This document shows positions 42,380 to 53,200 of a stretch of 64,000 nt of DNA, piece after piece (position 1 is the first letter of the stretch; every line of letters begins with the position of its first letter). The DNA is from Pomphorhynchus laevis (taxonomy: Eukaryota > Acanthocephala > Palaeacanthocephala > Echinorhynchida > Pomphorhynchidae): NCBI GenBank assembly GCA_012934845.2, contig WNNJ02003378.1:62001-126000 (forward strand), in the 5' to 3' direction. A program made the position numbers and the translations under genes. The notes under the pieces are model-generated. The model saw only the letters and a list, made by a program, of their open reading frames with translations, did not search any database and was not told the origin of the DNA.

Positions 42380-42790
42380 AAGTGGGAAATTGCGTAGCCA
42401 GCGCTACCCACAGTGTCTTCGGGTTACGGACAGGCGAACGACCACCAGATATGGTGGTTAGCTACTAAATAAGCGAGATTTGATTTCACGAATAAGTAGT
42501 CGCTGAAAGCTAGGAGGCAATGCCATCGCGGTGGTGGACTTAGGTGTGACACCTTAAGTCCTACTAAAAATCCATTTAATCTTTAGCGGGCTTGACATTG
42601 TAACATGGCGAGTATGTCCCTCCATTAAATAAGGGTTTGTTACCTGTTGCCGAGCAGGTGCTGCAAATGGGTCTGCAGCGGCTAGGGATCACCGCCGATA
42701 ACTATGATTGTCTCGTTTAATCGTATATGTCTGTATAGTACCATAACCCATTGAGAGTGGTGACCTCTTTTTCGGTATTACAACCTCATG
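42380..42790. ncRNA. GC-rich island of nested hairpins, candidate structured RNA or repeat
   Basis: About 410 bp much richer in GC than both flanks. It contains consecutive hairpins: GTGGG...GTAGC-CAGC-GCTAC-CCAC (42382-42411), ACCACCAGATATGGTGGT (near 42438), ACTTAGGTGTGACACCTTAAGT (split here as ACTTAGGTGT and ACACCTTAAGT, near 42538-42559), ACCTGTTGCCGAGCAGGT (near 42641) and GCTGC...GCAGC (near 42660-42680). No open frame spans it. It does not match rRNA, SRP, RNase P or spliceosomal RNA patterns that I know. It could equally be the 5' UTR of an RTE-type LINE. Confidence 0.45.
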
Positions 42791-43266
42791 CAGCATAAAG
42801 TATTGGACTAAAAATGTCAGAAATTATTGTTTAAAAGATTATATTTATATCAATTCGCAAATGTTGCATAATTGTTTCTAAATAATAATTTAAACCTTTA
42901 TGTTAAAGATACGGAAGTTGCAAAAGCGCAAATAACTTGATTGTATGTTTCTACTCTTAACAAATCTTCCTTCGTTCCGAATTTATTTTCTCTTTATTGA
43001 TTTTGAAATTCAATTTTTTTGAAAAATACATACCTACGATTACTTTTTGAAGAAAAAAAATCAAATAGAAAGTGGTGATAACGTTTGCAGCTCGGTCAAT
43101 AAAAAATTACATTAGTGGATTACAAGTTTTTTAACATTTAGATGCAGCTCTGTTTGTTATATTTGCAGATTAGGAAAAAGTCCGTGTCGATATAGCCTGT
43201 AAACCGGCAAAACATATAAAGGATGGTAAACGTTTCAAAGTAGTTGCTTATTTAAATGCTTATTAT

Positions 43267-44976
43267 TTAATTGATAATATAATGTCCCGGATAAATAGCC
43301 AGACAATACAACAATGAAGTAATCGTACAATCGTGAATGAATAGATAATTTTTCCATGATTTTAGAATGTTACGAATAAGCTCTGATAGATATACTGTCA
43401 ATTCGTTATTACTGATGCTAGAAGAATTTAACTGTTGCATTGTCTTTTGTAAAGACCGAAGTCCGACAGTAATGCATAATTCCTTGTAACCGCACCTAAG
43501 TGACATTGGTCGTGATAATGCAGTGTCAATATAGTTGCCCATAAAATTTAGCGAAAGTAATTTTAATTTACGTTGCCAGTCATTGTTAAATGACGATAAA
43601 CTTACTGACGAATCGCATATTGAACATACCCATAGAGCTTCCCCGATATCAAGTCCGCATGATAGGGCATTGATATGACGAATTCTAACTTGAACCATTT
43701 CATTGAGCTCACTTATCTCATTAGAGAGATCTTCGTGTGGGCTAACTTCCGATTTCTGCTTTTCACATATTTCAACATTCCAGTCGTGCAACACAGCGAA
43801 TACAGCTAAACAAATGAATGTGTCGAGAAGTCCTTCACATTTTACAATTGGGACTGTTAGGTAATTGTTCATTTTCCAGTGAAGTGCCAATAGTTTAAAT
43901 GGTTTCTTATTATTATGATCGGTATTATCATCATTTGCATCATCGACATGGTATTCGTGTTCATTTTCTGTGGCCTTATCATGGCAAAATTTTCTGTATA
44001 CATGTTTTCCTAGGCGAATTGCCGCTTTACCATAAGTTTCATCCTCACATACTTTTGATGTTTGAAGCAGGGCGAACATCCACTTGCATATTTGATGAAT
44101 ATGTTGTCCGTTTTGTATATCTTTGTAATGTCGCCCTATGTTGTTGTAGTTCGGATTACAATCTAACTGAGAAACACAAGTCGTCCTTATGCCATTTGAA
44201 AGTGGATTTTCGTTCATAATCTTTACTTCTACCAATTCAGTTGTTGATTCGTCGCTGGCATCTTCGTCAGATGAACGACTATACGAACTCCGTGAATCAC
44301 AACTTTCTATAGATAAGGTATTATCATTGTCGTCATCAGATAAGCTGTAATCATTATCGCTCGTGCTAGCTTCATCAACAAAGGATGATTCGTCTTCCGA
44401 TCCTCCATTAATTTCTTCTTCAGATATATGTTGTAATCTTAGTGACGGATTATTAATGATGTTATCGTTTTGACTGTTTCTAATAGCAGTCACCTTACTT
44501 TTGATATTAGGTCGCACATATTTGCTGGCAACAATAATAGGCTCATTGTGACCTAGCGTGTTGTGCACAACTCTAATTAGTGCAAAAGCAGATTCAAGAT
44601 ATTTGTTGTCACCTGAAAGTGTATACATGTTAAGATAATTAATGACTCCAAGGGATTCGGCCATCAATGATTCCGGTTTGTAATTATTATTTGAATCGGC
44701 GGAGATAGGTTTATCACTGTCAATTGGTATTCCATTACTCGAATTATCCGTTTCTGTTCTACAATTAGCATCATCTTGTCCCTCGTTTGAAGTAGAAATT
44801 GTTTCGTTAATTAATTGAACACTACCATCTACCGTAGCTGAAATATTAATGTTTTCAGCAATAGCCGTAGTGTTGTCTATATCGATTAAGTTATTCTGCT
44901 TTTCATTTACTATCAGAACGTTATACACTTTGTTCTGGATTATATCCAATTCGTATATTATCTGCTTTGAAGTCAT
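43267..44976 (-). CDS. Unrecognised acidic 569-residue protein
   Basis: One uninterrupted exon from ATG to TAA, with an ATTAAA overlapping the stop region that could be a polyadenylation signal. Residues 1-100 are polar and Asn-rich. Residues 186-249 form a Ser/Asp/Glu-rich acidic stretch (for example SEDESSFVDEAS and SLSDDDNDN). Residues 290-335 and 355-565 look alpha-helical and hydrophobic-patterned (QICKWMFALLQTSKVCED, CEGLLDTFICLAVFAVLHDW, LSELIRNILKSWKNYLFIHD). A cysteine pair, CSIC (451-454), is not part of an evident zinc finger. No signal peptide or confident membrane segment is seen. It is unlike any retroelement ORF here, and its length and codon integrity argue for a host gene, perhaps nuclear because of the acidic tract. 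Function not assigned. Confidence 0.7.
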   Translation of the reverse strand: MTSKQIIYELDIIQNKVYNVLIVNEKQNNLIDIDNTTAIAENINISATVDGSVQLINETISTSNEGQDDANCRTETDNSSNGIPIDSDKPISADSNNNYKPESLMAESLGVINYLNMYTLSGDNKYLESAFALIRVVHNTLGHNEPIIVASKYVRPNIKSKVTAIRNSQNDNIINNPSLRLQHISEEEINGGSEDESSFVDEASTSDNDYSLSDDDNDNTLSIESCDSRSSYSRSSDEDASDESTTELVEVKIMNENPLSNGIRTTCVSQLDCNPNYNNIGRHYKDIQNGQHIHQICKWMFALLQTSKVCEDETYGKAAIRLGKHVYRKFCHDKATENEHEYHVDDANDDNTDHNNKKPFKLLALHWKMNNYLTVPIVKCEGLLDTFICLAVFAVLHDWNVEICEKQKSEVSPHEDLSNEISELNEMVQVRIRHINALSCGLDIGEALWVCSICDSSVSLSSFNNDWQRKLKLLSLNFMGNYIDTALSRPMSLRCGYKELCITVGLRSLQKTMQQLNSSSISNNELTVYLSELIRNILKSWKNYLFIHDCTITSLLYCLAIYPGHYIIN

Positions 44977-45669
44977 ATTCAGTTGGACTTTGATAGCTAA
45001 CTACAAATAACGATCGTAAATTGCAAATAATTTTAAGATAAAAAATTCGAATATTGCAGATTTAAAAAATGTGATCATTACTTATAAAATACTTCCGGAT
45101 TGTCGATATTGAACCATATTATTGAAATGTGCATTTTTGGAGTGACTGCCTAAGTAGCTTACAAGACCAGTTATATAAATACAACACTTGCTACCTAAAA
45201 CCGTTTCCATATAATACGACCAAATATTGATATTACTGATTAGCTTGCTATTTCATAGTGCTAGATGGGACAGTAATATATAAGCTATATAGAATACTTT
45301 ATGTATTAGTTTTAACAGAATACTGTCTACTTATAATAGATTTGATAACTGCGGCAATTATCAAAAGATTTAATTATTAACTGTGATTTTCAATAAAAAT
45401 AATAATTTATAATTTAAACTGATTTAAGCAAAAGTAAAATATTTGTAGTTATAAATAGTTAAAATATGGATATTCTATTAAAGCTGTCATATATAAAAGC
45501 GATGCCATGTAAATAGTGAATTTATCTCACAACTATTAACCAAACTCTTTTAAACTTTCCTTCACAAATCAGTTTTGAGTTACAAAAGGTAGATATGGGT
45601 ATAATCGGAAAATCATTACTACTAATTGTGTGATATTTAAAAGTATCGAAGTGTTATAACTGCTTATCA
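44977..45669. other. 5' flank of the unknown gene
   Basis: AT-rich DNA upstream of the minus-strand gene. No TATA box, repeat or further exon stands out. Confidence 0.4.
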
Positions 45670-46090
45670 TCAGACCAAATAACTGAATCTACGTATTTTA
45701 TATTATCTATAAATTAAAAATAAAGATAAATAATAAATGATTATATAAGATTTTATACAATTTATATTTATATCAAGTTAAAATTCAAAATTGAAATTTA
45801 AAATAAAAGTCAATTTTTTGAATTGACTAATATAAATAAGAGACGATGTAGTCGAATAATGAATAGAGGTCATCACGAGGAACTGCTATATTATCAGGTT
45901 TCGACCCCCTATCTCTCGAGCCAACATAACAGCGGGGCCAAATACGAGCTAATAAAGTATTTTATCTGTGAAATTTGATTATTTAGTGTACCTTATTCTA
46001 ATACAAAGGAAATTGTTTATTATCCATAAAAATTTTTGCTGAATAGTTTAAATAAATTTTGAATAAAATTTTGTTGATTTGTTTATTGTA
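45670..46090 (-). mobile_element. Penelope-related 3' part, inverted copy
   Basis: The minus strand carries the end of the RT region (about 46090-46030) and the whole terminal region to GTAGATTCAGTTATTTGG near 45672. It includes the hairpin/pseudoknot block (45883-45955) in a diverged form that keeps most pairings by G-U wobble. It faces away from the copy at 46.4-47.4 kb, so the two lie head to head. Fossil fragment, older than the copies at 31 and 47 kb. Confidence 0.7.
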
Positions 46091-46099
46091 AATTTAATA

Positions 46100-46350
46100 T
46101 TTTAATAATATCACTATTTTAAAATATATAATATTATAAAATAATATATTATATAATATACAATATATAATATTATAAATACGATACTTATATAATACTT
46201 GGTATTTTGGTTTGGAATTTAAGCAATAAACTTTTAACGCCTACGTTACGTGGAAGATAAAATAAGCGAAAATTCTTCCGTCCGTAATTAGAATGTGTAG
46301 CAAAGATAAATAAGCTGATATTCTTCCGTAATTAGAATGTGCTGCAAAGA
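46100..46350. repeat. AT-rich palindromic tract and a short tandem repeat
   Basis: 46118-46195 is nearly pure AT with overlapping ATAATATTAT-type palindromes. At 46262-46350 a unit of about 45 bp (AATAAGC..A.ATTCTTCCG then TAATTAGAATGTG.AGCAAAGA) occurs twice. Both lie at the centre of the inverted pair of Penelope-related copies. Confidence 0.6.
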
Positions 46351-46414
46351 CAATTATTCGATAATAAGCAGAACTCACTCTGCAATAAACAAAACTGAAG
46401 GGATCAATCTGTAA

Positions 46415-47400
46415 ATGAGGTTTTATTACCTCCAATGGGAGGTAATAGTAGCCCAATTATAGCTAAGTTATTTTTAAGCTTTATGGAATATGAATTTGTT
46501 CATAACTGTGTAAAAACTAAATCTAAACAATATAAATATATGAAATATATGTTTCGATACATTGCTGATATATGTGTATTTAATTCTAATAATTTTTATT
46601 CAATTAGTGAACAAATTTATCCCAGAAAGCCTTATTCTTAACAAAACCAATATTGATGATAAAGAAGGTGTATATCTTGATATGAACATTAAATTGACAT
46701 TAACTAAAACGACTATTAATTTATATCGTAAAGATGACATATTTAAATTTACAAGAAACATATTTTTGCATGAGCATTCATGCATACCATATAATATAAA
46801 ATATAATACATTAAATAATGAAATTTTAAGAATTGCAACAATATGTAATGATATTGGCTTTCTTCAAAATCATTTAAATAATTTAATAGATGTATATTTT
46901 AAACTAGGTTACTATAAAAATACCATCAAACAGAAAATAGTAAAATATATAAATCAGCACAATGATATTAAAAATAAATTTAAAATCATTAGCTAAAAAT
47001 TTTTATGGATGGATAATAAATAATATACTTTGTATTAGAATAAGATACTATATAATCAAATTTGATCGGAGAAAATACGTCCTTAGCACGTATTTGACCC
47101 CGCTGCTATGTTGTGTCCAGGAATAGTGGCCGAAACCTGATAGCATAGCAGTTCCTCCTGATTATCTCTAATCCTTATTCTAATACAACGTCTGTTATTT
47201 ATTAGTCAATTCATAAAAATAACTTTTATTTTAAATTTCAATTTTTTTATTTAGATTGATTTAAATTATAAAAAAATCTTAAAACAATTATTAATTTTAT
47301 TATTTAATTATTAAAATTTTGATTTAGCATTATTATGTTTTGTTTATTTTATAATTATATTAAATACGTAGACTCAGTTAGCTTATTTGATTCATTAACT
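46415..47400 (+). mobile_element. Penelope-related retroelement, RT end + terminal region
   Basis: The plus strand encodes PPMGGNSSPIIAKLFLSFME, then FRYIADICVF (the RT catalytic region with a variant box) and the long tail through SCIPYNIKYNTLNNEILRIA to NKFKIIS near 46996. The GGNSSP motif together with the Y-I-x-D box and an IP..YN tail is a known RT type close to Penelope-like elements. The terminal region (47000-47400) matches 30880-31290. It is 5'-truncated and has few breaks over its length. The 144- and 68-codon frames at 46562-46996 and 46435-46641 are its parts. Confidence 0.7.
47073..47151 (+). ncRNA. Second copy of the hairpin + pseudoknot block
   Basis: Hairpin AAATACGT/ACGTATTT with loop CCTTAGC: relative to the 31-kb copy an A-T pair has become G-C, a compensating change. 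CTGCTATG (47103-47110) and CATAGCAG (47144-47151) are identical to the 31-kb copy. The GGCCCC/GGGGCC helix is weakened here by changes on both strands. GAAACCTGATAG is unchanged. Confidence 0.5.
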
Positions 47401-48870
47401 GTGATATTACTACATTTAAACAACTGGTCACAATAAAATTGCAATAAATTCGAAACGTATAATTACAAAGTTGTTGCTTTATTGATGTTTAAACCGATTT
47501 TAGTAAGTAATCGCATTTCGAAGTGAGTACATCTTAATTGGAACTTGAATCTCACTTCATAACCGTTATTTGTCTTTTGATCTCTATTTTCAAATAGAGC
47601 CATCATCGACATCGGTCATAACATAATTTTTATTCCGTTCTGCTTTTGGCTATTTTCTTTCTCAAAACAAAATGCTTCTAGTTTACTATCTATTTAAAGA
47701 TTATTACGCGGGTGTACAAACCCCGAAGAATGTCATGCTATCTTAAAGAATTTATTAATGGATTGTTATATTTAAATTGTTATATTAATGGATTATTATA
47801 TTCATCGCGTAACTATCTAACAGTAAACAGCAACATTTAAAATTTTGTTTTTTCTAGGTATGTAATAGCTGGCAACTTTCTAAAATTAAAAGGTTTGATT
47901 TTCTTTGCCTCAATGATGGTTAAATTATCAAAAACATTTCAAATATGAATTTAAGTTAATAACGCATCTTGCTCTAATTAAAATATTACTCCGAAGGAAT
48001 ACGTAGCATTTTAATTCGTAAATTATCTATCATTTGATGAAAAACATTGAAACTGTACGCAATATTAGTTCGACCAGAAAGCATCTATTAATCAACTTTT
48101 AATGCACGTACTCTTAATGACTTCTAATACGCACGATCTTAATGAACCATTTTTAGGTTTGTGCGGATTTTAAAATTGTAATTCATGCTTCTGAAGCCAC
48201 ATAAGCAAAGGTGTTCCCGGACCTGATTAAATTGTATGCGAACCAGATGAACTTCGTTGAACAATATATGTCTTACAGTATATTTTACTCAAATAGATAT
48301 GGTTTAGTTTAGACATAACGCGTTATAATCAATTATTTGTTACAAAAGGGCTTACTTTTAAATAGTAGTTTACCTGTATTATACAACAATGTCAAATGAT
48401 TTTTAAGAAATAATATTTTTATATCAATTTCGATTTGCAAGGAGTGTTAGACAACTTTACATCTGAATCATATGCAAGTATTAACAATACATTTTTGGTT
48501 ATAATAAAATTAATTCTAATATTTTTTATTTTTAAAGTAAATATTAAGATTCAAACAACGATACTTCTATGAGCGAGACTAATATTTAATATTTATAATA
48601 TAATATTATAATTATAATATAATTTATAATATTTTAATATTTCTGTGTAGATATGATAACACACTCTATATAACAAAAGTAAAAATTACCAAAGTAACCA
48701 AAATACAAGTACATTATTTATTTTAATATGAAGTTATAAAAAAGTTCTCAAATATAAAATAAAACATAAAGTTTAAAAAGCATTAAAAACAGTATATATA
48801 ACATAACGTTTTGTAATTTAACTTGATTCAGCATCTATGAGCTGAAATTCTTCTGAAATTCTTCTGAAAT
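47401..48870. other. Gene-free AT-rich stretch
   Basis: About 1.5 kb. Only a near-pure AT tract (about 48585-48645) stands out. No gene or repeat pair is supported. Confidence 0.4.
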
Positions 48871-48944
48871 TCCTATGGCACGATATTATACAGGTATTTC
48901 GTTCCTATTCTTAATACAGCAGGACGCTACTAATCAGCGTGGGT

Positions 48945-48991
48945 AGGTCTCATCAGCTGCTGACCCAGACGTACATTTCACGTTTCGACCC
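48945..48991 (-). ncRNA. Hammerhead ribozyme motif, stem II open (type II order)
   Basis: Minus strand, in order: GGGUC; GAA; stem III ACGU-GAAAUGU-ACGU; cleavage base C (48968); UGGGUCAGCAG; CUGAUGA (48956-48950); GACC. All core positions are canonical: CUGAUGA, G10.1-C11.1, GAA, A15.1-U16.1 and C17. GGUC pairs with GACC as stem II, whose open ends make this a type II topology. Stem I is weak: only a CUG/CAG pairing, shifted by one, can be drawn. Activity is therefore unproven. Confidence 0.6.
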
Positions 48992-49026
48992 TTATTACCT
49001 ACTTATTCCGTACACTAATGCTGATT

Positions 49027-49080
49027 GGATTTGAACTTATGACGGCTGTAATGCGATTCAACGTAACATCCACTAGGCTG
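49027..49080 (-). promoter_or_regulatory. RNA polymerase III internal promoter-like A and B boxes
   Basis: On the minus strand CAGCCTAGTGG (complement of 49070-49080) fits the A-box consensus TRGYnnARnGG except for the first base. GTTCAAATCC (complement of 49027-49036) fits the B box GGTTCAANNCC except for one leading G. The spacing of about 33 bp is normal for tRNA-derived SINEs. Confidence 0.55.
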
Positions 49081-49179
49081 GTACGACATTATCCTCACAG
49101 GTATTGCTGTGGCACGACATTATCCTCACAGTATTATTGTTCCTATTATTGATACAGCAGGACACTACTAATCAGCCTG

Positions 49180-49221
49180 GGTGGGTCTCTCTCTTTTTAA
49201 AGAAAAATAGAGAGACCCACC
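49180..49221. repeat. Snap-back hairpin ending the tandem repeat
   Basis: GGTGGGTCTCTC (49180-49191) and GAGAGACCCACC (49210-49221) are perfect complements, with a near-palindromic T-rich/A-rich centre. The repeat unit stops exactly where it folds back on itself. Confidence 0.8.
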
Positions 49222-49229
49222 ATCATTTT

Positions 49230-50285
49230 TTTACCCATAAGCATTGATAACACTTTTTTTACAAAGAATAAACTATTAAAAATATTTTTAAAAGTGATAT
49301 AACTTTAAAAGGGATTTTAAAAAGCAATTTTTGAAGATTGGAAAAATATTGTGTGTAATTGCCATTGCATTAAAACACGCATCTGCCTTCCTGTGTTTAT
49401 TTATTAAAATCTTGCATATGCGACCTGACTTTGCATGATCCGGATACCGAAACAATTCTCATGGAGCCAACTTTGTATGTATTAGTTAACGGGTTCGTCA
49501 ATTCTTGTAGACATTTGCATCATTTGATGAGCGTCGTTCGACTTATAATTAAATGTTTCAAAATATAGCAGTATGGTTGTCGAATACCTCTCATCAAGTT
49601 AAATAATTAATTCTTATAGACTAGTTAATGATAATTTCATTTTTTTACAAAGACCGTTTCTAAATGACGCCGAATCCTATATCACATCAATTTCTTCCAT
49701 AATTTCTTATACTTTAAAATTAAAATAGCGTATGTTGAGCTTTCATTATTAGTTACTATGCTAATATTTTAGATCGCAATATTGCTATGGTCATTAGTTA
49801 AGATGATTCAATAAATGTGGTTTTATTTAAGCAACTTGATTAATGACTAATTTTTAAGACTGCTGATGCAGGTATTTGAGTTTGTGCTATATTATCGAAA
49901 AATAATGGTCTAATTATTTTTTATCACATGGTGTTTTTGTCAGGTATGTTTAATTCAAAACACAAATAATAATAAAGATATTCTAAATAAATAAGGGTTT
50001 TATTAAAAAATTCTTAATAAACAACAATCATAAACATAAATACTTACATTCGTTTACAATTTATTAGCGACACACCAGTGATTATATCACGGCACCATGT
50101 CAATTACTATATCAAAATCATGAACATATCAGAGTGGTTTACACATTTTTTCTGCAGCAGCGTTAACAAACATATTACAAAGAATCTCAACGAATACAAC
50201 AAAGTCACAGTGCCCATATTACGCTAGCGACATTCACATAAATAAAGCGTAAAATGTACAGTATTAGTATGGTCGGAGGATCAAA
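49230..50285. other. Gene-free stretch
   Basis: About 1 kb of AT-rich DNA on both strands; nothing supported. Confidence 0.4.
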
Positions 50286-50289
50286 AAGC

Positions 50290-53200
50290 TCGAGTAAAAT
50301 AAAATTCCAGCAAAAGTGACAAAGGTAAGTGCTAATTCTTCAAATTCTTTGATCTCAAACACGGATGGAGAACTCCCTTCTGTGCCTGAATTGGTAAACC
50401 TGGTAATAATCAGACTTCATCCATTCGAATGTATTAATCTATTCAATATATCCCAAGCAAATTTACAAGCATTTATAATAAGAGAATTCTATCCAATTCA
50501 ATAAAATAATTAGACTCTGAAATCCGGATTTCGTTCAGCTCTCCGAATCCGGCAGCAGCGTACCTAGAATTCTTTGACATGTATCTAAAAGAATTTGGAT
50601 CGACTACCTACATGCCTATTCAGGCTACTCTGAAAATAAATAACTTTTCCCCTTCGCAACGGATGAAGATTTAGAAGCCTTCACATCTAAGTACAAAATT
50701 CACAATATTCGCCCCATCTTGGGCATGAAAGGCTAGCCCATACCAGTAGAATTCTGTTCTATCGCAGTCGACCAGGCGGAATGACAGGCTAAAAATAAAT
50801 GTAACCCCTTTTTGGAGTACAACCTTTTTTACTCTTATAGACGCTGACAACTTAACATATCCCATTGCAATGGGTGCCACCTTTGGGGACACTGGTCCTC
50901 AAACTGCACAAGGCTCGTACGTGTTGGGTTTGCAGCTCTTCTGACGATCATGAGGGGAAATAAGCTCTCCCTCCTAAATGCTTCGATTGCGGTGGTAAGC
51001 ACCTAGTCTGGTCAAGAAGATGTTCTATCTTCAAAGAATACAAGTTAAGGCATTGTGGGGTACCGACCAAGACCGGCCCTCTTTGCCGGTGTGTGCTTGT
51101 CCAATTCAACCGCTTCCGGTATGACAGACACCGATATTATCAAACTTGTGGACGCTAAATTACAGGGGGACAATAACGAGATTCGAGCCTTAACGAATCA
51201 TCTGATAGAGAAATTCGAGGAGTGCCGCTCTCCTCCATCGACGATTATTACCTCTCCAAAGAGCGCCCCACGTTCCAAGAAGAGATCCGCTTCAAAACTG
51301 AGGCTGTCTTCCTTGAAGTTAGCAAAGAAAGATTATATCTGTTGGGAGTTATTGGCCTCTGAGGGAGATGAAGATAATGCCGGTGGGCAAGTGTCTTCTC
51401 CCGATAAGGCTGGGAGTGAGAAGGGCAACTTTCTCTCTCATGGTTCCTCCTAGGAGGTAGGCATCCAACTCCAGGTGACGTAAAACAATGCAAAGTAGTC
51501 AAAAGCTTTTTTCACTGAATATCCTTTAGTGGAATTCGGGAGGTGCTTCAGCCCTTAGCCTTCTATCTGGTAGAGATGCAGATGTTATAGTTCTTCAAGA
51601 GACACGGTCTATCCGTCTTCCCCCAGGACATTACTCGATTTATCCCCAACCACATATACTCACACTTCATTCCGTACATAACCCCTCCTCACTCCTCTGC
51701 ATCTCAAGGTCTTTTAACCTTAGTTAAAAGCTCCTTAAGATGGTCCCTCCTTTTAAAATATTATTGTCTAGCCCTGTCTTGTTTAGCTGTTTCACTTTGT
51801 AAGAATGGTAAACGTATCAGCATAGCCAATATCTATATTAGGCCAGGGGAAATTCACAAGAACCGTGAGCTCCTGGACCGTATTTTAGGTAGTGGCTACG
51901 ACATGTTACTTAGTGACTTCAACGACAGAACTGGTCGTTGAATTAATGCAGCACTCTACAGAGCCAGGAACGACTACCTTATTCATTAAGCACCGTCTCA
52001 CACCTTTCATTGCACAACAACTAATTCTCTCCTCGACATATTACTGCTTCATAAGATGTGGTTGTTGAAACCTATCTGTACTGAGCAGTCGCTCCAAAAA
52101 CAGACCACCTATCATGTAGCAGCAAACCACCTCTGCTGCTACATGAAAAATGGCTGATTAAGCCCTTCTGTATTGAGCAGTCGCGCCAACAACTGACCAC
52201 ATCGCCTGACCTACTTCGTTGGTAGTTGGAAGAAAATACTCTGCTGAAAAGGTGGTTCCACTTTGATCCAATCATAGTGACGATCTTTCAGGCGGCTATT
52301 TGACTCTTCCCTATTCTAGAAAATGCGAGTTTGACCCGATTTAACTCATACCTCTCTTAGTAAGCTACCGGGATACTTTCGACTACATTTATAGTCGTAT
52401 TTTCAATTCCACACCGAAAAAACTCAATGTCCTAGCAAAAATGCTACACCACCACAATCTCTCTGTTTCCTTCAGACGAGCTCTCTTGAAAGAATATTGG
52501 ATTTCTAGATATAAACTTCAATTGATCAGGGATAATGCTAACATTGCTCGCCTTAATCCATCTGTCTTCTTTTTGAAAGATTTTCAAGAAAGAGAAGTTT
52601 GTTAGCTGGAAAGAGATAGCATCATGCTTGATTAGTAACATAGGTCTTGATGAAGTTTTAGAAGAGTTACTATTCCATCATAATAATGGAGCCACTATTT
52701 CTCGTCAGCCAATCACTACCTGGGGCGGTTTCAAGATAATGAATCCTTTCGTTCCGGATATCCTCAACTCCTGGGTTCCGCTTCCGGGAACCTCCATAAC
52801 CCATTTACCACTCCCCACTCGCGTCTGTCAGCTTTTGACAAACAGTCAGAGAAAGGATATCGTCATTATTATGTTTTTAGCCTCACTATATGACATAGCT
52901 GGCATTAACATTATCCATCAACTATTTTTACCAAAGAAAAAACCGGTTACATGTCCTAAAGACATGCGGCACATTTTGATTCAAAATTATCTTATTTCCG
53001 TTTACAAAAAAGCGCTTGCGCGTAAAATCTGCGAATATTTAAGTAGGCAAAATTTAATCCCACCAGGTTTTCATAGGTTTGTAAAGTCGTTCGGTTGTCT
53101 TTCTTGACTTTTCTGCAGCTTTTGATCTTAGCTCTATTCCTTTTGTTATGTACTCTCTCTGGTCCCTCTAGTGGCCTGCGAGAATTGTTAACAGGGTGGA

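Larger units (their letters stand above)
48880..49225 (-). repeat. Hammerhead-bearing SINE-like/retrozyme-like repeat, one full and one partial unit
   Basis: Minus strand. The block TATGGCACGATATTAT...GGGTAGGTCTC (48886-48950) recurs at about 49107-49192, so this is part of a tandem array. Between the blocks lie a pol III-type A box (CAGCCTAGTGG, 49070-49080) and B box (GTTCAAATCC, 49027-49036) in correct order and spacing on the minus strand, followed by a hammerhead core (48945-48991). A pol III promoter plus hammerhead in tandem units is the design of the schistosome alpha repeat and of animal retrozymes. The second unit ends abruptly in a foldback (49180-49221). Confidence 0.68.

Noticed and set aside
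48945-49080. True tRNA gene at the A and B boxes
   Set aside because: The boxes fit a pol III promoter, but no cloverleaf with acceptor and anticodon stems can be folded around them.
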